Assembly: GCA_034435635.1 (NCBI GenBank)
Contig: DAOTWY010000076.1
Coordinates: 1-45,888 of the forward strand
DNA: 45,888 nt
Origin: DAOTWY01 sp003696565
GTDB lineage: Bacteria; Chloroflexota; Anaerolineae; Aggregatilineales; Phototrophicaceae
Direction: 5' to 3'
Positions 16,604 to 25,297 of the stretch are shown in pieces; positions within the stretch are counted from its first letter, which is position 1, and each line of letters opens with the position of its first letter. The translations under genes and the position numbers were made by a program. The notes beneath the pieces are model-generated. The model ran no database searches. It worked only from the letters and a program-made list of their open reading frames with translations, and was not told the DNA's origin.

Positions 16604-16996
16604 ATGGCTTTCAAAGTAGAATGGGTTATTTCTGGACGGATTTTACTTGTTGATCTTTCTGATAACATCACTATTGAGGAATTTGAGCGTGCAGTGTATC
16701 AGGCGATGTTTGAAGTAGATCGCGCCGGTGAACCGCCTTTTGTGCATGTTATCTTCCAATCGCTTTATGGGCGAATCCCACCCACCAATTTGCAACAGAT
16801 GAAACGCATCACAGAGAGTTACTTCAGAAACCCACGCCTAGGCTATACCATTGTCATCAGCACAGATGAAGTGTATCGTTTTTTGAGCGGCTTAACCGCC
16901 CAAATGTATCATTCACGCTGGCGGGCATTTGATAGTGTACAAGAGGGAATCGCATTCTTGCAGGCGATTGATAAAACCTTAGCGCAAGTATGCTGA
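16604..16996 (+). CDS. STAS/SpoIIAA-like small protein
   Basis: 130 residues from the ATG at 16604, preferred over the GTG at 16595 because AGGGG is spaced eight bases from it. The pattern of strand (VEWVISGRILLVDLS), helix (IEEFERAVYQAMFEV), strand (FVHVIFQSLYG) and later helices suits a SpoIIAA/STAS-like alpha-beta protein. It resembles the protein at 15189-15611 in size and layout. No catalytic motif is seen. Such proteins in filamentous and gliding bacteria are often regulators, but this is inference. A CPBP protease gene follows 68 bases downstream on the same strand. Confidence 0.6.
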   Translation: MAFKVEWVISGRILLVDLSDNITIEEFERAVYQAMFEVDRAGEPPFVHVIFQSLYGRIPPTNLQQMKRITESYFRNPRLGYTIVISTDEVYRFLSGLTAQMYHSRWRAFDSVQEGIAFLQAIDKTLAQVC

Positions 16997-17064
16997 GGTT
17001 ACAAATCCTCGTGAATGTGGTACAATTTGTGCCGGAAATTAGAAGCAGCCAAGAATAAAGGCTT

Positions 17065-17802
17065 ATGCTCAAAAAACTAGCAAAACTTGAACCAGCCCCA
17101 CCCTGGAGTTATCTTAATGCACTAACGGCATTCATCGGTATGGTGATTGCCGTTATGCTGATTGGTGCGACAGTTGCCCTAACATTATTTGGTGATGAGA
17201 CTCCTTCAACATTAATTGTTGGTTGGAGCATTGGGATGCTGCTCACGGTGATATTCGTCATGGGGTCATATAGTCGCCGTGACGACTGGGTAGCAGCCAT
17301 GCGTATTGCACCAACACGGGCACGCCTCCCAATTATTGGGTTGTTTGCGTTTGGCATGGCAGTGTTGTTTGATTTAATCGGCTGGTTGATTGTCAATGAG
17401 CAAACGCTTTCCTCTGCAGAGCTAATACGTTATGCCACAAGTGAAACAGATATCACCGTTTTCGGTTGGTTAATTGCTGCGGTGTTTTTGCTGATCTTAC
17501 AACCAATTGGTGAAGAATTGGTCTTACGTGGGGTGATGTATCCATCTATGCGCGCTGCGTTGGGAGCATGGTTAGGGTTTGCAGCGGTGGCGGCGTTTCA
17601 TGCGTTATTTCATTTTGCTGTTTATACCCCCCCCGGAGATAATCAAACAATTTTGATATGGTATGGGTTACTTTTACCATTTTTGGATGGGTTACTGTTG
17701 ACTGGCATTCGCGCTTATACTGGTAGCACCCGCGCTGCCATCATCGCGCATGTGGGTATTAACATCTTTATCTTAATTAAAGCTATCACGTTTGCCATGT
17801 AG
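17065..17802 (+). CDS. CPBP-family intramembrane metalloprotease
   Basis: A 245-residue multi-pass membrane protein with the three CPBP (Abi, CAAX-protease-like) motifs: Glu150-Glu151 followed by Arg in EELVLRG, His179 and His183 in FHALFHF, and His229 in HVGIN. These residues bind the catalytic metal and water inside the membrane. About six to seven hydrophobic helices are visible. The substrate is unknown; in bacteria these enzymes take part in peptide maturation, self-immunity or membrane signalling. The YjjX-type gene starts 16 bases after the stop, so the two are likely co-transcribed. Confidence 0.88.
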   Translation: MLKKLAKLEPAPPWSYLNALTAFIGMVIAVMLIGATVALTLFGDETPSTLIVGWSIGMLLTVIFVMGSYSRRDDWVAAMRIAPTRARLPIIGLFAFGMAVLFDLIGWLIVNEQTLSSAELIRYATSETDITVFGWLIAAVFLLILQPIGEELVLRGVMYPSMRAALGAWLGFAAVAAFHALFHFAVYTPPGDNQTILIWYGLLLPFLDGLLLTGIRAYTGSTRAAIIAHVGINIFILIKAITFAM

Positions 17803-17818
17803 AGGAAACTCCCAAGCG

Positions 17819-18358
17819 ATGAATATCGTTGTTGCTTCCACTAATCCGGTAAAAATTGAGTGTACACGCTTAGGGTTTGAACAGGTGTTCCCGAATGTTG
17901 AATTAACACTCAGCGGCGTGAGTGTACCGTCTGGGGTCAGCGATCAACCGATGAGTGATGACGAAACGTTACAAGGAGCATTAAACCGCGCCACTAATGC
18001 CCAATTAGCAGAGCCTAATGCCGATTTTTGGGTAGGGATTGAAGGGGGCGTGGCAGATCATCAGGGGGAGCTACACTGCTTCGCATGGGTTGTGGTGCAG
18101 TCCATAAGCAAACTTGGCAAAGGACGCACAGCGACATTTATCTTACCGGATGAAGTTGCCAAGTTAGTGCGCCAGGGATATGAATTAGGTCATGCAGATG
18201 ATATCGTATTCGGGCGGCAAAATTCCAAGCAGGCAAACGGTTCCGTCGGCATTTTGACGAAAGACATCCTCACCCGCACATCATTTTATGTGCCAGCGGT
18301 GATTTTAGCACTCATCCCCTTCATACAACCCCACCTTACTTTTTATACTATTTCGTAA
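17819..18358 (+). CDS. Inosine/xanthosine triphosphatase, YjjX/NTPase family
   Basis: A 179-residue cytoplasmic house-cleaning enzyme that hydrolyses non-canonical purine nucleoside triphosphates (ITP, XTP). The N-terminus MNIVVASTNPVKIECTRLGF and the stretch VPSGVSDQPMSDDET followed by GALNRATNA match the YjjX group, and GIEGG is the expected central motif. The ATG at 17819 was chosen over an upstream in-frame start at 17792 that overlaps the CPBP gene; GAGGAAA lies about 11 bases upstream. The length is normal. Confidence 0.88.
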   Translation: MNIVVASTNPVKIECTRLGFEQVFPNVELTLSGVSVPSGVSDQPMSDDETLQGALNRATNAQLAEPNADFWVGIEGGVADHQGELHCFAWVVVQSISKLGKGRTATFILPDEVAKLVRQGYELGHADDIVFGRQNSKQANGSVGILTKDILTRTSFYVPAVILALIPFIQPHLTFYTIS

Positions 18359-18381
18359 ATTTTTATAAATTTTTTTTCAGA

Positions 18382-18411
18382 TTGCTATATAACCAAGGGC
18401 GATATTATGAT
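18382..18411 (+). promoter_or_regulatory. Sigma70-like promoter of the 18458 gene
   Basis: TTGCTA (18382-18387) and TATGAT (18406-18411) have an 18-base spacer and lie 46 bases before the ATG at 18458. They lie in an AT-rich gap after the YjjX-type gene. Confidence 0.45.
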
Positions 18412-18457
18412 ACACTACTGATAATCTTTCAATTTAGATTAAGGTACAATACAGCAA

Positions 18458-19003
18458 ATGCCAAAGTATCAAACAAATCCAGAATCAGAAATGATTGGAA
18501 TATCAGTAGCTAGTGTCACGGATAGTTTACAATACGAGGAATATCGTCATATCGTGGAGCCAGTTTTCAAAGCGCATGGCATTGAAAAAGTTGACCCGCA
18601 AGCTTGGTATCCCTGGCAAATGTTGCTTGATATCTACAAATTGATGAAAAATGCTGAAGGGGCAATGTTTAATTTTGTCGCCATTGGCAAACAAGTTGCT
18701 CAGGCTGTGCCATTCCCTGTAGAAGTAACCAACTTGGTAGAGGCGATGTACAGCATGAATGAGATGTATAAAGCCAGCGTCCGTAATCTGGATGAATCCG
18801 AACTATACGATGTTAAGCAACTAAGCGAGAGTCGCATAGAAATACGAGATAACTCCCCTATTCCACATGATATCATCTATGGTTATATTTACACACTGGC
18901 ACACAAATTCGCACCCGAAAACACATATCCTAAAATCGAGCGGGTGTTTGATAACCCAGATGATCCCGATTCTGGTGGGGCAACCTATCACGTCACGTGG
19001 TAA
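18458..19003 (+). CDS. Hypothetical protein, possibly V4R/heme-NO-binding-like
   Basis: A 181-residue soluble protein, acidic, with helical segments around WYPWQMLLDIYKLM and FPVEVTNLVEAMYSMNEMYKAS. It ends in a beta-like stretch, GGATYHVTW. The end resembles the closing strand of V4R- or heme-NO-binding-like domains, and the length suits them. No certain motif is present, so I do not assign a function. It has its own promoter-like sequence and is not obviously part of an operon. Confidence 0.55.
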   Translation: MPKYQTNPESEMIGISVASVTDSLQYEEYRHIVEPVFKAHGIEKVDPQAWYPWQMLLDIYKLMKNAEGAMFNFVAIGKQVAQAVPFPVEVTNLVEAMYSMNEMYKASVRNLDESELYDVKQLSESRIEIRDNSPIPHDIIYGYIYTLAHKFAPENTYPKIERVFDNPDDPDSGGATYHVTW

Positions 19004-19042
19004 TCATGAAGGGGATGGCAGCAAGCTATCCCCTATCGCAAT

Positions 19043-19171
19043 TTATAGATTAGAGGCAATCGTTCCCACCAAGAAAGCAGCAAGGATCACAAACAAAACA
19101 ATAATCGCCAATGAGCGTAACAAAAAACGAACTTGAGCACGTTCTTCTTCTGATAATGGTTGTTTAAACAT
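19043..19171 (-). CDS. Small single-helix membrane protein
   Basis: A 42-residue ORF (44 if the ATG at 19177 is used), starting MFKQPLSEEERAQVRFLLRS and followed by one hydrophobic helix of about 20 residues ending GTIASNL. A very strong ribosome binding site (GGGAGG) lies eight to nine bases before the ATG at 19171. The charged, cytoplasmic N-terminus followed by one membrane span is typical of small regulatory or accessory membrane proteins. It lies antisense to nothing and between a hypothetical gene and a terminator. No family is recognised. Confidence 0.65.
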   Translation of the reverse strand: MFKQPLSEEERAQVRFLLRSLAIIVLFVILAAFLVGTIASNL

Positions 19172-19236
19172 CACCATTTCCCTCCCTTTTTACTGTTTCC
19201 ACTCTATTTTAGCACGATTTTAGCTCAGCATGAATC

Positions 19237-19266
19237 AAAAAAGAGCAGGGCATTGTGCCCTACTCT
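19237..19266 (-). terminator. Terminator of the fasciclin gene
   Basis: On the minus strand a GC-rich stem (AGAG-T-AGGGCA with TGCCCT-G-CTCT, one mismatch, tight loop) is followed by six T residues. It lies 30 bases after the 19296-20417 stop codon. Confidence 0.85.
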
Positions 19267-19295
19267 GTGATATGACAAATCAGTTGAATGGACGA

Positions 19296-20417
19296 TTAAC
19301 GTGCGTCCACTGTTTCCACCACGACCCCAAACGCATCACTGGCGGAGCCAAGATAAGCAATCAGATAATGATTACCAGCCGTTAAGGGAATATCCGGCAG
19401 GCTGAACAAGACGTTGGAAGGCGCATCTTCTAACGTGATGGCGAAGTCATATAACCCTTGCGGTAATGAGCGGGTAAACGCCCCATCACTGCCACGGTTG
19501 CCAAGATAGCGGAGTGATTCAACGAGCAGTTGCCCATCAGCATAAGCATCTGTAATGGATTGCTCCACAATAGCGTTGAAGAATGTCGCCCGAACACTAC
19601 CAGACGGGGCATCGTTCACATCTTCAACAAATACAGCCGCTTCAACATTATCATTTTCCAGCGTGCCCACTGCTGCGATGGTCGTCCAGTTATCCTCACC
19701 TAATTCAACATCGGTTGGTGGAATAACCGCTGCAATTAAGGAGCTACCGGCTGGGGTTACAGCAATTTCGATTGTGCCAGCCACGGTACCAAACCACTCA
19801 GAAACCTGCCCAAAAGACAAAAATTCGACAGCCAGCTCGCCATCAACATATACATCAACCGGTGGCACATCTGCCGAGAAATGAGCAACACGGAAATAGG
19901 TTTCAGCTGTGTCGGTCACTTCCACTGTTTTCATACCGGGGATCACACCGGGGGGCAACAGCACTGAATCGATGACATGGATTACGCCGTTGCTTGCCTG
20001 TAAATCTGGCGTAACAACGGTTACACCATTAACAAACACCAATCCATCTTCTACGCGAATCTGTACTGACTCACCGCCGAGTGTCTCTAACGCGCCATTA
20101 CTCAGGTCAGCAGACAGAGCTTGCCCTTCTACGACATGATAGGTCAGGATGTCTGTCAACATATCCGTATCCGCTAACAGATCACGCCCTTCAATGTTAT
20201 AGGTATCCAACAACGCTTGGAAGGCATCATCCGTTGGGGCAAAAACGGTAAACGGACCGTCATCATTCAATGTATCAACTAAATCAACTGCACGCAGTGC
20301 CTCTACCAGATAGGTAAAATCGCCGCTACTTGCTGCCAATTCCGCAATCGTTTCATCCTGTGCACTAACTGGTACAATGGATAGGATGAAAAGAATGAGT
20401 AAAAAGACTTTTCTCAT
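19296..20417 (-). CDS. Secreted fasciclin-DUF4397 protein
   Basis: A 373-residue exported protein. It has a signal peptide (about 1-19, ending VSA before QDE) and a fasciclin (FAS1) domain (about 20-150) with the two conserved blocks FTVFAPTDDAF and DILTYHVVEG and the end NGVIHVIDSVLLPP. A DUF4397 beta-sandwich region follows (about 165-370) with YFRVAHFSADVPPVDVYVDG and a second similar repeat near VRATFFNA. FAS1 domains mediate adhesion between cells or to matrix polymers, so a cell-surface role is likely. It is a single-gene unit with its own terminator and is divergent from the ogt-like gene. Confidence 0.9.
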   Translation of the reverse strand: MRKVFLLILFILSIVPVSAQDETIAELAASSGDFTYLVEALRAVDLVDTLNDDGPFTVFAPTDDAFQALLDTYNIEGRDLLADTDMLTDILTYHVVEGQALSADLSNGALETLGGESVQIRVEDGLVFVNGVTVVTPDLQASNGVIHVIDSVLLPPGVIPGMKTVEVTDTAETYFRVAHFSADVPPVDVYVDGELAVEFLSFGQVSEWFGTVAGTIEIAVTPAGSSLIAAVIPPTDVELGEDNWTTIAAVGTLENDNVEAAVFVEDVNDAPSGSVRATFFNAIVEQSITDAYADGQLLVESLRYLGNRGSDGAFTRSLPQGLYDFAITLEDAPSNVLFSLPDIPLTAGNHYLIAYLGSASDAFGVVVETVDAR

Positions 20418-20516
20418 GTTATAAACTCCTCATGCATCAAGGTATGGACATTTTAGCGTACCTTAAAATGATAAGAAAGTGATATGAGAGAAAAGTCAGG
20501 GATTAGAGGAAGCAGT

Positions 20517-21047
20517 ATGACAATTTATTATGGAGAATTCAGCACAACACTCGGCACGGTGTTGATGGCAGCTACAAAGCGCGGTTTAAGCTTGGTATGG
20601 TTGTGTCATTCAGATAAGCCCATCGCAACACAATTGACGGAGATGCAAAGCGAGTATCCACAAGCAAATTGGGTTAAAGATGCCGATACACTCCAGGAAT
20701 ATGTGACCCAATTACAAGATTTTTTATCCGGTCATTGTACAGATTTTTGCCCGCGCCTAGATGTGTTAAAAGGCACAACATTCCAACGTGACGTTTGGGA
20801 TGCTCTCCGCCAATTACCGGTTGGCACAACCATAACCTATCAAGAACTGGCTGAACGCACCAACCACCCCAAAGCAACCCGCGCTGTGGCAAACGCTTGC
20901 GGTAGTAATGTACTGGCGATCGCCATCCCATGTCATCGTGTTATCCGCCATGACGGTATTTTAACCGGGTATCGTTGGGGCATTGCATGGAAAAAACGCC
21001 TGCTCGCCATCGAATCAAATATCCCATATCAACAGGCATTATTTTAA
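20517..21047 (+). CDS. ogt: Methylated-DNA-protein cysteine methyltransferase
   Basis: A 176-residue suicide enzyme that removes alkyl groups from O6-alkylguanine in DNA by transfer to its own cysteine. The active site is clear: Cys139 in IPCHRVI, followed by GYRWGIAWKKRLLAIE, with the helix-turn-helix RATRAVANACGSN region before it. The ATG at 20517 (AGAGGAAG upstream) was chosen over one 33 bases earlier. There is no Ada regulatory domain. It is transcribed alone, facing the phage-like block. Confidence 0.92.
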   Translation: MTIYYGEFSTTLGTVLMAATKRGLSLVWLCHSDKPIATQLTEMQSEYPQANWVKDADTLQEYVTQLQDFLSGHCTDFCPRLDVLKGTTFQRDVWDALRQLPVGTTITYQELAERTNHPKATRAVANACGSNVLAIAIPCHRVIRHDGILTGYRWGIAWKKRLLAIESNIPYQQALF

Positions 21048-21080
21048 TCTATCAACAAGCCTGTGTCATAATCAAGAGCA

Positions 21081-21383
21081 CTATACTTCTTCATCATGAT
21101 TTAGCATAGCTTCAATGATAAGACGGATCAGTGATTCAAGTTCATCCGGCGGGAGGGGTTGTTGACGGGCAATCTGCACAGCATCTTCCAGGGTATAACC
21201 GCCAATCAATGCCAAGGCGAGGGTTAAGAGTAACACTAAAATCTCATCTGTAAGCGGAGCCAGATCAGGCAGCAGCATCACCGCTACCCCAACCAACAAT
21301 GTAACCAGAGAAATTAAAACCCGCCGTGATTTCAATAACATCAACAGCGGGTCAATCAACGGTCGCCGTTCACGTTTCATCAT
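21081..21383 (-). CDS. Holin-like small membrane protein of the phage-like block
   Basis: A 100-residue protein with a basic N-terminus (MKRERRPLIDP), two close hydrophobic helices (about 22-40 and 46-64) and an acidic, soluble C-terminus. This shape and the last position in a phage-like gene row suit a holin or lysis-associated protein, but no endolysin gene is next to it. The ATG overlaps the previous stop in an ATGA, showing translational coupling with the tail-associated gene; a second ATG three bases on (21380) has better ribosome-binding-site spacing. The function is inferred from shape and place. Confidence 0.55.
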   Translation of the reverse strand: MMKRERRPLIDPLLMLLKSRRVLISLVTLLVGVAVMLLPDLAPLTDEILVLLLTLALALIGGYTLEDAVQIARQQPLPPDELESLIRLIIEAMLNHDEEV

Positions 21384-21862
21384 GATACCTCCCTTACCCA
21401 GAATTGATGCAGCACCCCAGCGGCTATAATGGTTGTGCCGCTAAAAGTACGCCAGCGGAGCTTAAACGTATGTGATCCGGATGCCAAAGATGTTACCAGC
21501 CAGGTAAAACTGATAGCGGTTATTCCGACGTTGTCGCACCTCAAAATACCATAAGTGTCGCTAGAGACATCTACGCCATCAACACGTAAGTTAAAACCTC
21601 CCACACCGCCGCTGCCATTCCCCGCCGATAAATTAAAACCAACCAACACGTCACCACCCGTTGTGTTCAACATGAGGTTAAATGCTGGGTCAATATCCGC
21701 CCAACTAGATGTCGTAAGGGTCAGGTCAGTGCTAAAAACTTTGGTCACCAATGCGGTCGGGGGTGATTTAAGTGCGTTAAGATTATCCCGAATATGGATA
21801 TTCATATCACCGGCAGTTAATGGATCACCGGTATTCCAAGTTTTTGGTGTTGTCCATGTCAT
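21380..21862 (-). CDS. Phage tail-associated protein
   Basis: 160 residues from the ATG at 21862 (AAAGGAT upstream). The N-terminus MTWTTPKTWNTGDPLTAGDM, followed by NIHIRDNLNAL, is a recurring start of tail-tip or fibre-type proteins in siphophages and prophage-like loci. The rest looks like a beta-sandwich (about 45-160) rich in T, S and G, as in receptor-binding or decoration domains. It is coupled to the holin-like gene by overlap and lies 82 bases after the hub-like gene. The exact role, tail fibre or particle decoration, is not certain. Confidence 0.65.
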   Translation of the reverse strand: MTWTTPKTWNTGDPLTAGDMNIHIRDNLNALKSPPTALVTKVFSTDLTLTTSSWADIDPAFNLMLNTTGGDVLVGFNLSAGNGSGGVGGFNLRVDGVDVSSDTYGILRCDNVGITAISFTWLVTSLASGSHTFKLRWRTFSGTTIIAAGVLHQFWVREVS

Positions 21863-21944
21863 TGTTATTATCCTTTCTAAACTGATTGCATTATCTTCCA
21901 AGGGGTACCCCTCTGATAACAGTTCTACCCCATCAGCACATCAC

Positions 21945-23375
21945 TCAATACGCTAAAACGCGGGAGCCATCCGGTTGACTAAAGCCGATCACAACAAAGC
22001 GGTCATCGTCTGCCGGTTCAAGCAACCAACGGACATCATGCCGCAACCCACCTTGTTCAAGCGTGTGTTGTTCGCCACAGATGAAATAGTCCGCTGTGTG
22101 TGCTGTTTTGGTTTCGGTCACGGTGATGCGGTCAAAAAGAGTCAGGCTTAAAGTCGCTGCATCAGGGTAGCGTAAGAATAGCTCACGTATCATCCCCCGT
22201 GGCACAGCCCTGCGCCCAAGTTCATACCGCCCGATCTGCTCGGCATCATCACTATCTGTCAACGCTGGCAGGATTAGCGTCATCTCATGCAGCCCATAAA
22301 ACGTAATGCTGGAAGGATCACTTTGTTCCAACGTCAAGGGATTATCTGCGATCAAAGGCGTGCCGCGTACCGTCAGCGAACGTAAATAAACATCCTCATC
22401 TCCTGTGTTGCGGATGTGGAAAGTCGCCGCACTAAACCCAGCATCCATTATCACCTCAAGTTGAGCTGTCGCATCCATACCAGACCCATCTCGTTTTGTG
22501 TTGGCACTGAATTGCGGTAAGACGAAATCCATACCGCCGATGGCATTCCCACTACTATCCCGATACCATCCGACAACCCGTCGCACGCCTGCTGCTGGAA
22601 TACGCTGCGGATTATTGATCGTCCATAAGATCGTATTCGGTTCCCCTACACTACGCGGTGTCAGGCGGATTCGCACGCGGTTGATGACATCTGCGCCATA
22701 AGTAAAACGCAAGCCTGCCATGTTATCGGCGAATGTCGCCGTTGAACTGGTGCTAGTTAGTGTGTGATGACGGTTCAAAAACACCATCTCACCCGCCCGG
22801 TTGATAAAAACACGCCCGCGTTCACTTTCTGCTATTGCCTGAGCCGCCTCATCAGCGGAGATACCATCCCCCCAGCTATCCCCCACATAGGCAAAAACAG
22901 ACTTCCCTACATCAAACACCGTGGTCAATGGGGTATCATCCAGCAATTTATCGATTCCAACCTGCCCATAACCGATGACCATCCAACCATTCAACGCCGG
23001 ATAACGCAACCGGCACTGTTTGACGATTTGATGCAGAATATCATCAGCACGGGCATTGATCTGTGGCGGAATGCGTACACGATTTTGTGCGAGTTCTGCC
23101 AACACATCCCGCGCGATGATAATCGACTCACCCGTTAGGGGCTGAGGTTCGGTTTGGTATATCACACCGGTAAAATATATTTCATCACCGATGATGCGTA
23201 AGCGTATGCCAACGGGCGGTGGACTCAGCGTGCGAACAGTGATGCGTGCTTCTCCAACAGCGGCAAGGGCATCCAACGGATTCACCATGCCGATTCGCCA
23301 CGCCGCACGCACCACATCCGATAACATTTCTGTGAATGTGCCGTCATCATTTACATCGACATACACAGCGATCAT
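21945..23375 (-). CDS. Phage tail/baseplate hub-like protein
   Basis: A 476-residue protein. Its start is set by an ATGA overlap with the preceding gene (ATG 23375-23373). The first 120 residues look like the beta-barrel start of tail hub proteins (RITVRTLSPPPVGIRLRI followed by YFTGVIYQTEPQP). Middle regions contain LTEV-type helices and FINRAGEMVFLNRH, seen in tail-associated structural proteins that have a gp27-like fold. The C-terminus has RYPDAATLSLTLFDRITV and IGEQ-like repeats typical of hub domains. It has no peptidoglycan hydrolase motif. Phage origin is fairly sure; the exact hub assignment is an inference from position and length. Confidence 0.65.
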   Translation of the reverse strand: MIAVYVDVNDDGTFTEMLSDVVRAAWRIGMVNPLDALAAVGEARITVRTLSPPPVGIRLRIIGDEIYFTGVIYQTEPQPLTGESIIIARDVLAELAQNRVRIPPQINARADDILHQIVKQCRLRYPALNGWMVIGYGQVGIDKLLDDTPLTTVFDVGKSVFAYVGDSWGDGISADEAAQAIAESERGRVFINRAGEMVFLNRHHTLTSTSSTATFADNMAGLRFTYGADVINRVRIRLTPRSVGEPNTILWTINNPQRIPAAGVRRVVGWYRDSSGNAIGGMDFVLPQFSANTKRDGSGMDATAQLEVIMDAGFSAATFHIRNTGDEDVYLRSLTVRGTPLIADNPLTLEQSDPSSITFYGLHEMTLILPALTDSDDAEQIGRYELGRRAVPRGMIRELFLRYPDAATLSLTLFDRITVTETKTAHTADYFICGEQHTLEQGGLRHDVRWLLEPADDDRFVVIGFSQPDGSRVLAY

Positions 23376-23806
23376 ATCTGCACCATCCACACATGCCGGA
23401 AAGCACATCCGATATAATCCGTTTCACCATAGGTGAAAACACCTGGTTCCACATGGACGCGCGCCGGCTCCATCAACGCGCCGCCAAGTGTGACAGATGC
23501 CGCCAATGCCATAAAATAATTGTCGATCAGGTCAATGAGATCAGGCAGATGGCTTTTAACGCCATTCCCTGCTGCCGATGGCGCAACAAGCAATAAATGT
23601 GTGACTGTATATGTCATTGTTTTGATGCCATCTGCAAAACCAATCACCTCAAAGCCTTCCCCGGCTGGTTGTGGTTCAATGGGCAGCACGAGCAAAGCCG
23701 GTAACTGCCCCCGATGAATAATATCCGGCACGGTATCTATGTCATAGTTGACGCTCACACCACTGACAGACAGATTAGATAATGCGGTTAATGCTGATCG
23801 AAACAT
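23372..23806 (-). CDS. Phage tail-completion/minor tail-like protein
   Basis: A 144-residue protein beginning MFRSALTALSNLSVSGV, with central strands (PALLVLPIEPQ, TYTVTHLLLVAP) and a helix DLIDLIDNYFMALAAS. This size and layout, and its place between the head-tail connector and the hub-like gene, suit a tail-terminator or tail-completion protein. A clear AAAGGAT sits before the ATG. The stop overlaps the next start (ATGA), so the two are translationally coupled. No strong motif; the assignment rests mainly on context. Confidence 0.6.
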   Translation of the reverse strand: MFRSALTALSNLSVSGVSVNYDIDTVPDIIHRGQLPALLVLPIEPQPAGEGFEVIGFADGIKTMTYTVTHLLLVAPSAAGNGVKSHLPDLIDLIDNYFMALAASVTLGGALMEPARVHVEPGVFTYGETDYIGCAFRHVWMVQI

Positions 23807-23855
23807 AGGTTATCCTTTCGATTTTGCTTTTTGATACTCGTCTAAACCATACGCT

Positions 23856-24599
23856 TTAAATTCGCCTGAGGCTCGCTAATTCCTTCATCAACGCGGCGGG
23901 AATCCCTGTTAAGGTGCGTTGATCCGGCTCACGATAGAGCCATGCCGCCCAGCGCACCACCAGCGAGGCAACCTCCACCGGCGGCTGATAGGTATAAATC
24001 GGTGTATCGACCACGTGGGTCGTCGCTGTTGTACCATTTACGCCGCGCTCAACTTGGAGAATGGCGTAATCTGGCTGTACCCCCAACACGCGCATATATT
24101 CCGCGTCGATGCGGATCAACTGCCCTATTTGAAAACGTGGGGCTTCGTTGAGTGCATCCGCGCCTTCAACATCATCAACTGGGATGTTAGTCGCCACGTC
24201 GGATAGCAGCGCGGTTTGCACTGTATCTAAGCTATCCCGCCAGGCGGATTCCCAAGCGTTATGCCAGCCCCAAATTCCACTAATGCTAACGGTTTTTGCC
24301 ATAAAGCCTTGTGTCGCTTGTAAAATAGATGATGGGGTTTGCCCATATGGCAAGCATGTCACTGTTATTGCACCATGTTCGTCGGTAATCGAATCAAGTT
24401 CTAACAGGTCATCTTGCAAAATAAGTTGTGTGGGATGCGTAATGGTATGCGTTAAGGTATGCACACGGGGTTCAAAATGTCGTCCAGCCAGGCGTTCAAT
24501 TTGTGCCGCCGCTGTCCGCAGGGTATCCAGCAACCGTACTTCATCTACACCCGTTGCTAAATTTAATCGGCGTTGTAGTTGGTTTAATGTTGCAATCAT
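23856..24599 (-). CDS. Phage head-tail connector-like protein
   Basis: A 247-residue protein. The first 40 residues (QLQRRLNLATGVDEVRLLDTLRTAAAQIERLAGRHFEPR) have the helical start of gp6-type head-tail connectors. ISGIWGWHN in the middle and a late helix VASLVVRWAAWLYREPDQ also match this group. An inserted beta region (about 135-200) is longer than usual. GGAGTACAAGAG lies before the ATG. In phages this gene normally follows the capsid gene; here the capsid gene is upstream on the same strand but 4.9 kb away behind a plus-strand block. Confidence 0.72.
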   Translation of the reverse strand: MIATLNQLQRRLNLATGVDEVRLLDTLRTAAAQIERLAGRHFEPRVHTLTHTITHPTQLILQDDLLELDSITDEHGAITVTCLPYGQTPSSILQATQGFMAKTVSISGIWGWHNAWESAWRDSLDTVQTALLSDVATNIPVDDVEGADALNEAPRFQIGQLIRIDAEYMRVLGVQPDYAILQVERGVNGTTATTHVVDTPIYTYQPPVEVASLVVRWAAWLYREPDQRTLTGIPAALMKELASLRRI

Positions 24600-24652
24600 C
24601 TCTTGTACTCCTTATACTTCATTTGAATGCACATCAATAATCCTTTGGGGGA

Positions 24653-25045
24653 ATGATGGATAAACAAAAAATTGTGACAGCTTTGGGGCTAATCCCTGGC
24701 GGAGATTTTTCAATTGTGGATATACAAATGGTGCAATGGGGGCGTGATTTAATTTTTGAATGCACTTATCATACGGCATCCCCCACGGTCGCACCGGAGC
24801 ATCCTGTGCAGATTAATATCATTTTCAAGGATTGCCGTGAGGTGAAATATAAAATCTACGCACACATCAGCATCCACGAGCAAGGCAGCGTGTTACCCGT
24901 GGCGGATATTGTGGAACTCTCGCTTGGGCAAGGCAATCACCGCAAAGATGCACAAATGCTGACCAACTTTTTTAGTGTGAGCATCAGTTATAAAGAGATT
25001 CATCTGGAAACAAATGAGCAATACATCCAATTAGAAACATTTTGA
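24653..25045 (+). CDS. Hypothetical beta-rich protein
   Basis: A 130-residue soluble protein without signal peptide. Strands alternate throughout (FSIVDIQMVQWGRDLIFECTY, VQINIIFKDCREVKYKIYAH, FFSVSISYKEIHLE), so a beta-sandwich is likely. I recognise no family. It starts 53 bases from the divergent connector gene with GGGGGA directly upstream; the second ATG at 24656 may be the true start. It is the first gene of the plus-strand block that splits the phage-like locus. It could be an immunity-type or accessory protein, but nothing in the sequence proves it. Confidence 0.55.
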   Translation: MMDKQKIVTALGLIPGGDFSIVDIQMVQWGRDLIFECTYHTASPTVAPEHPVQINIIFKDCREVKYKIYAHISIHEQGSVLPVADIVELSLGQGNHRKDAQMLTNFFSVSISYKEIHLETNEQYIQLETF

Positions 25046-25183
25046 CAAACGTGTTTCATCTGTTCTCTAAGCTCATGTGTGTTTTTATACATGCACAACA
25101 TCCTCAATCATCATCAGGGTGATTTTTCCCCACCCAGTTTTGAACAAATTCTCCATCAGCAACGTATAACCAGATAAGTACAC

Positions 25184-25233
25184 GCCATGGGATACCCCTA
25201 TGGCAGTCCAAAACCACCCCGTCAATAGGACGG
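25184..25233 (+). promoter_or_regulatory. Two hairpins in the leader of the ECF sigma gene
   Basis: GCCATGGG (25184-25191) pairs with CCC..ATGGC up to 25204 across a two-base bulge. CCGTC (25219-25223) pairs with GACGG (25229-25233) around a five-base loop. CGCTAGCG follows at 25238-25245. These lie in the 252-base gap before the sigma factor start. A regulatory leader is possible; no T-run follows. Confidence 0.35.
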
Positions 25234-25297
25234 CTAACGCTAGCGTGTGAGATTAATCCGCTCGCGTAAGAACCTTATTTTTAGGAGAGGTCAGATT

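Noticed and set aside
21081..24599. Tailocin or contractile injection system
   Set aside because: No sheath, spike or baseplate wedge proteins are present; the capsid and connector genes point to a head-bearing particle.
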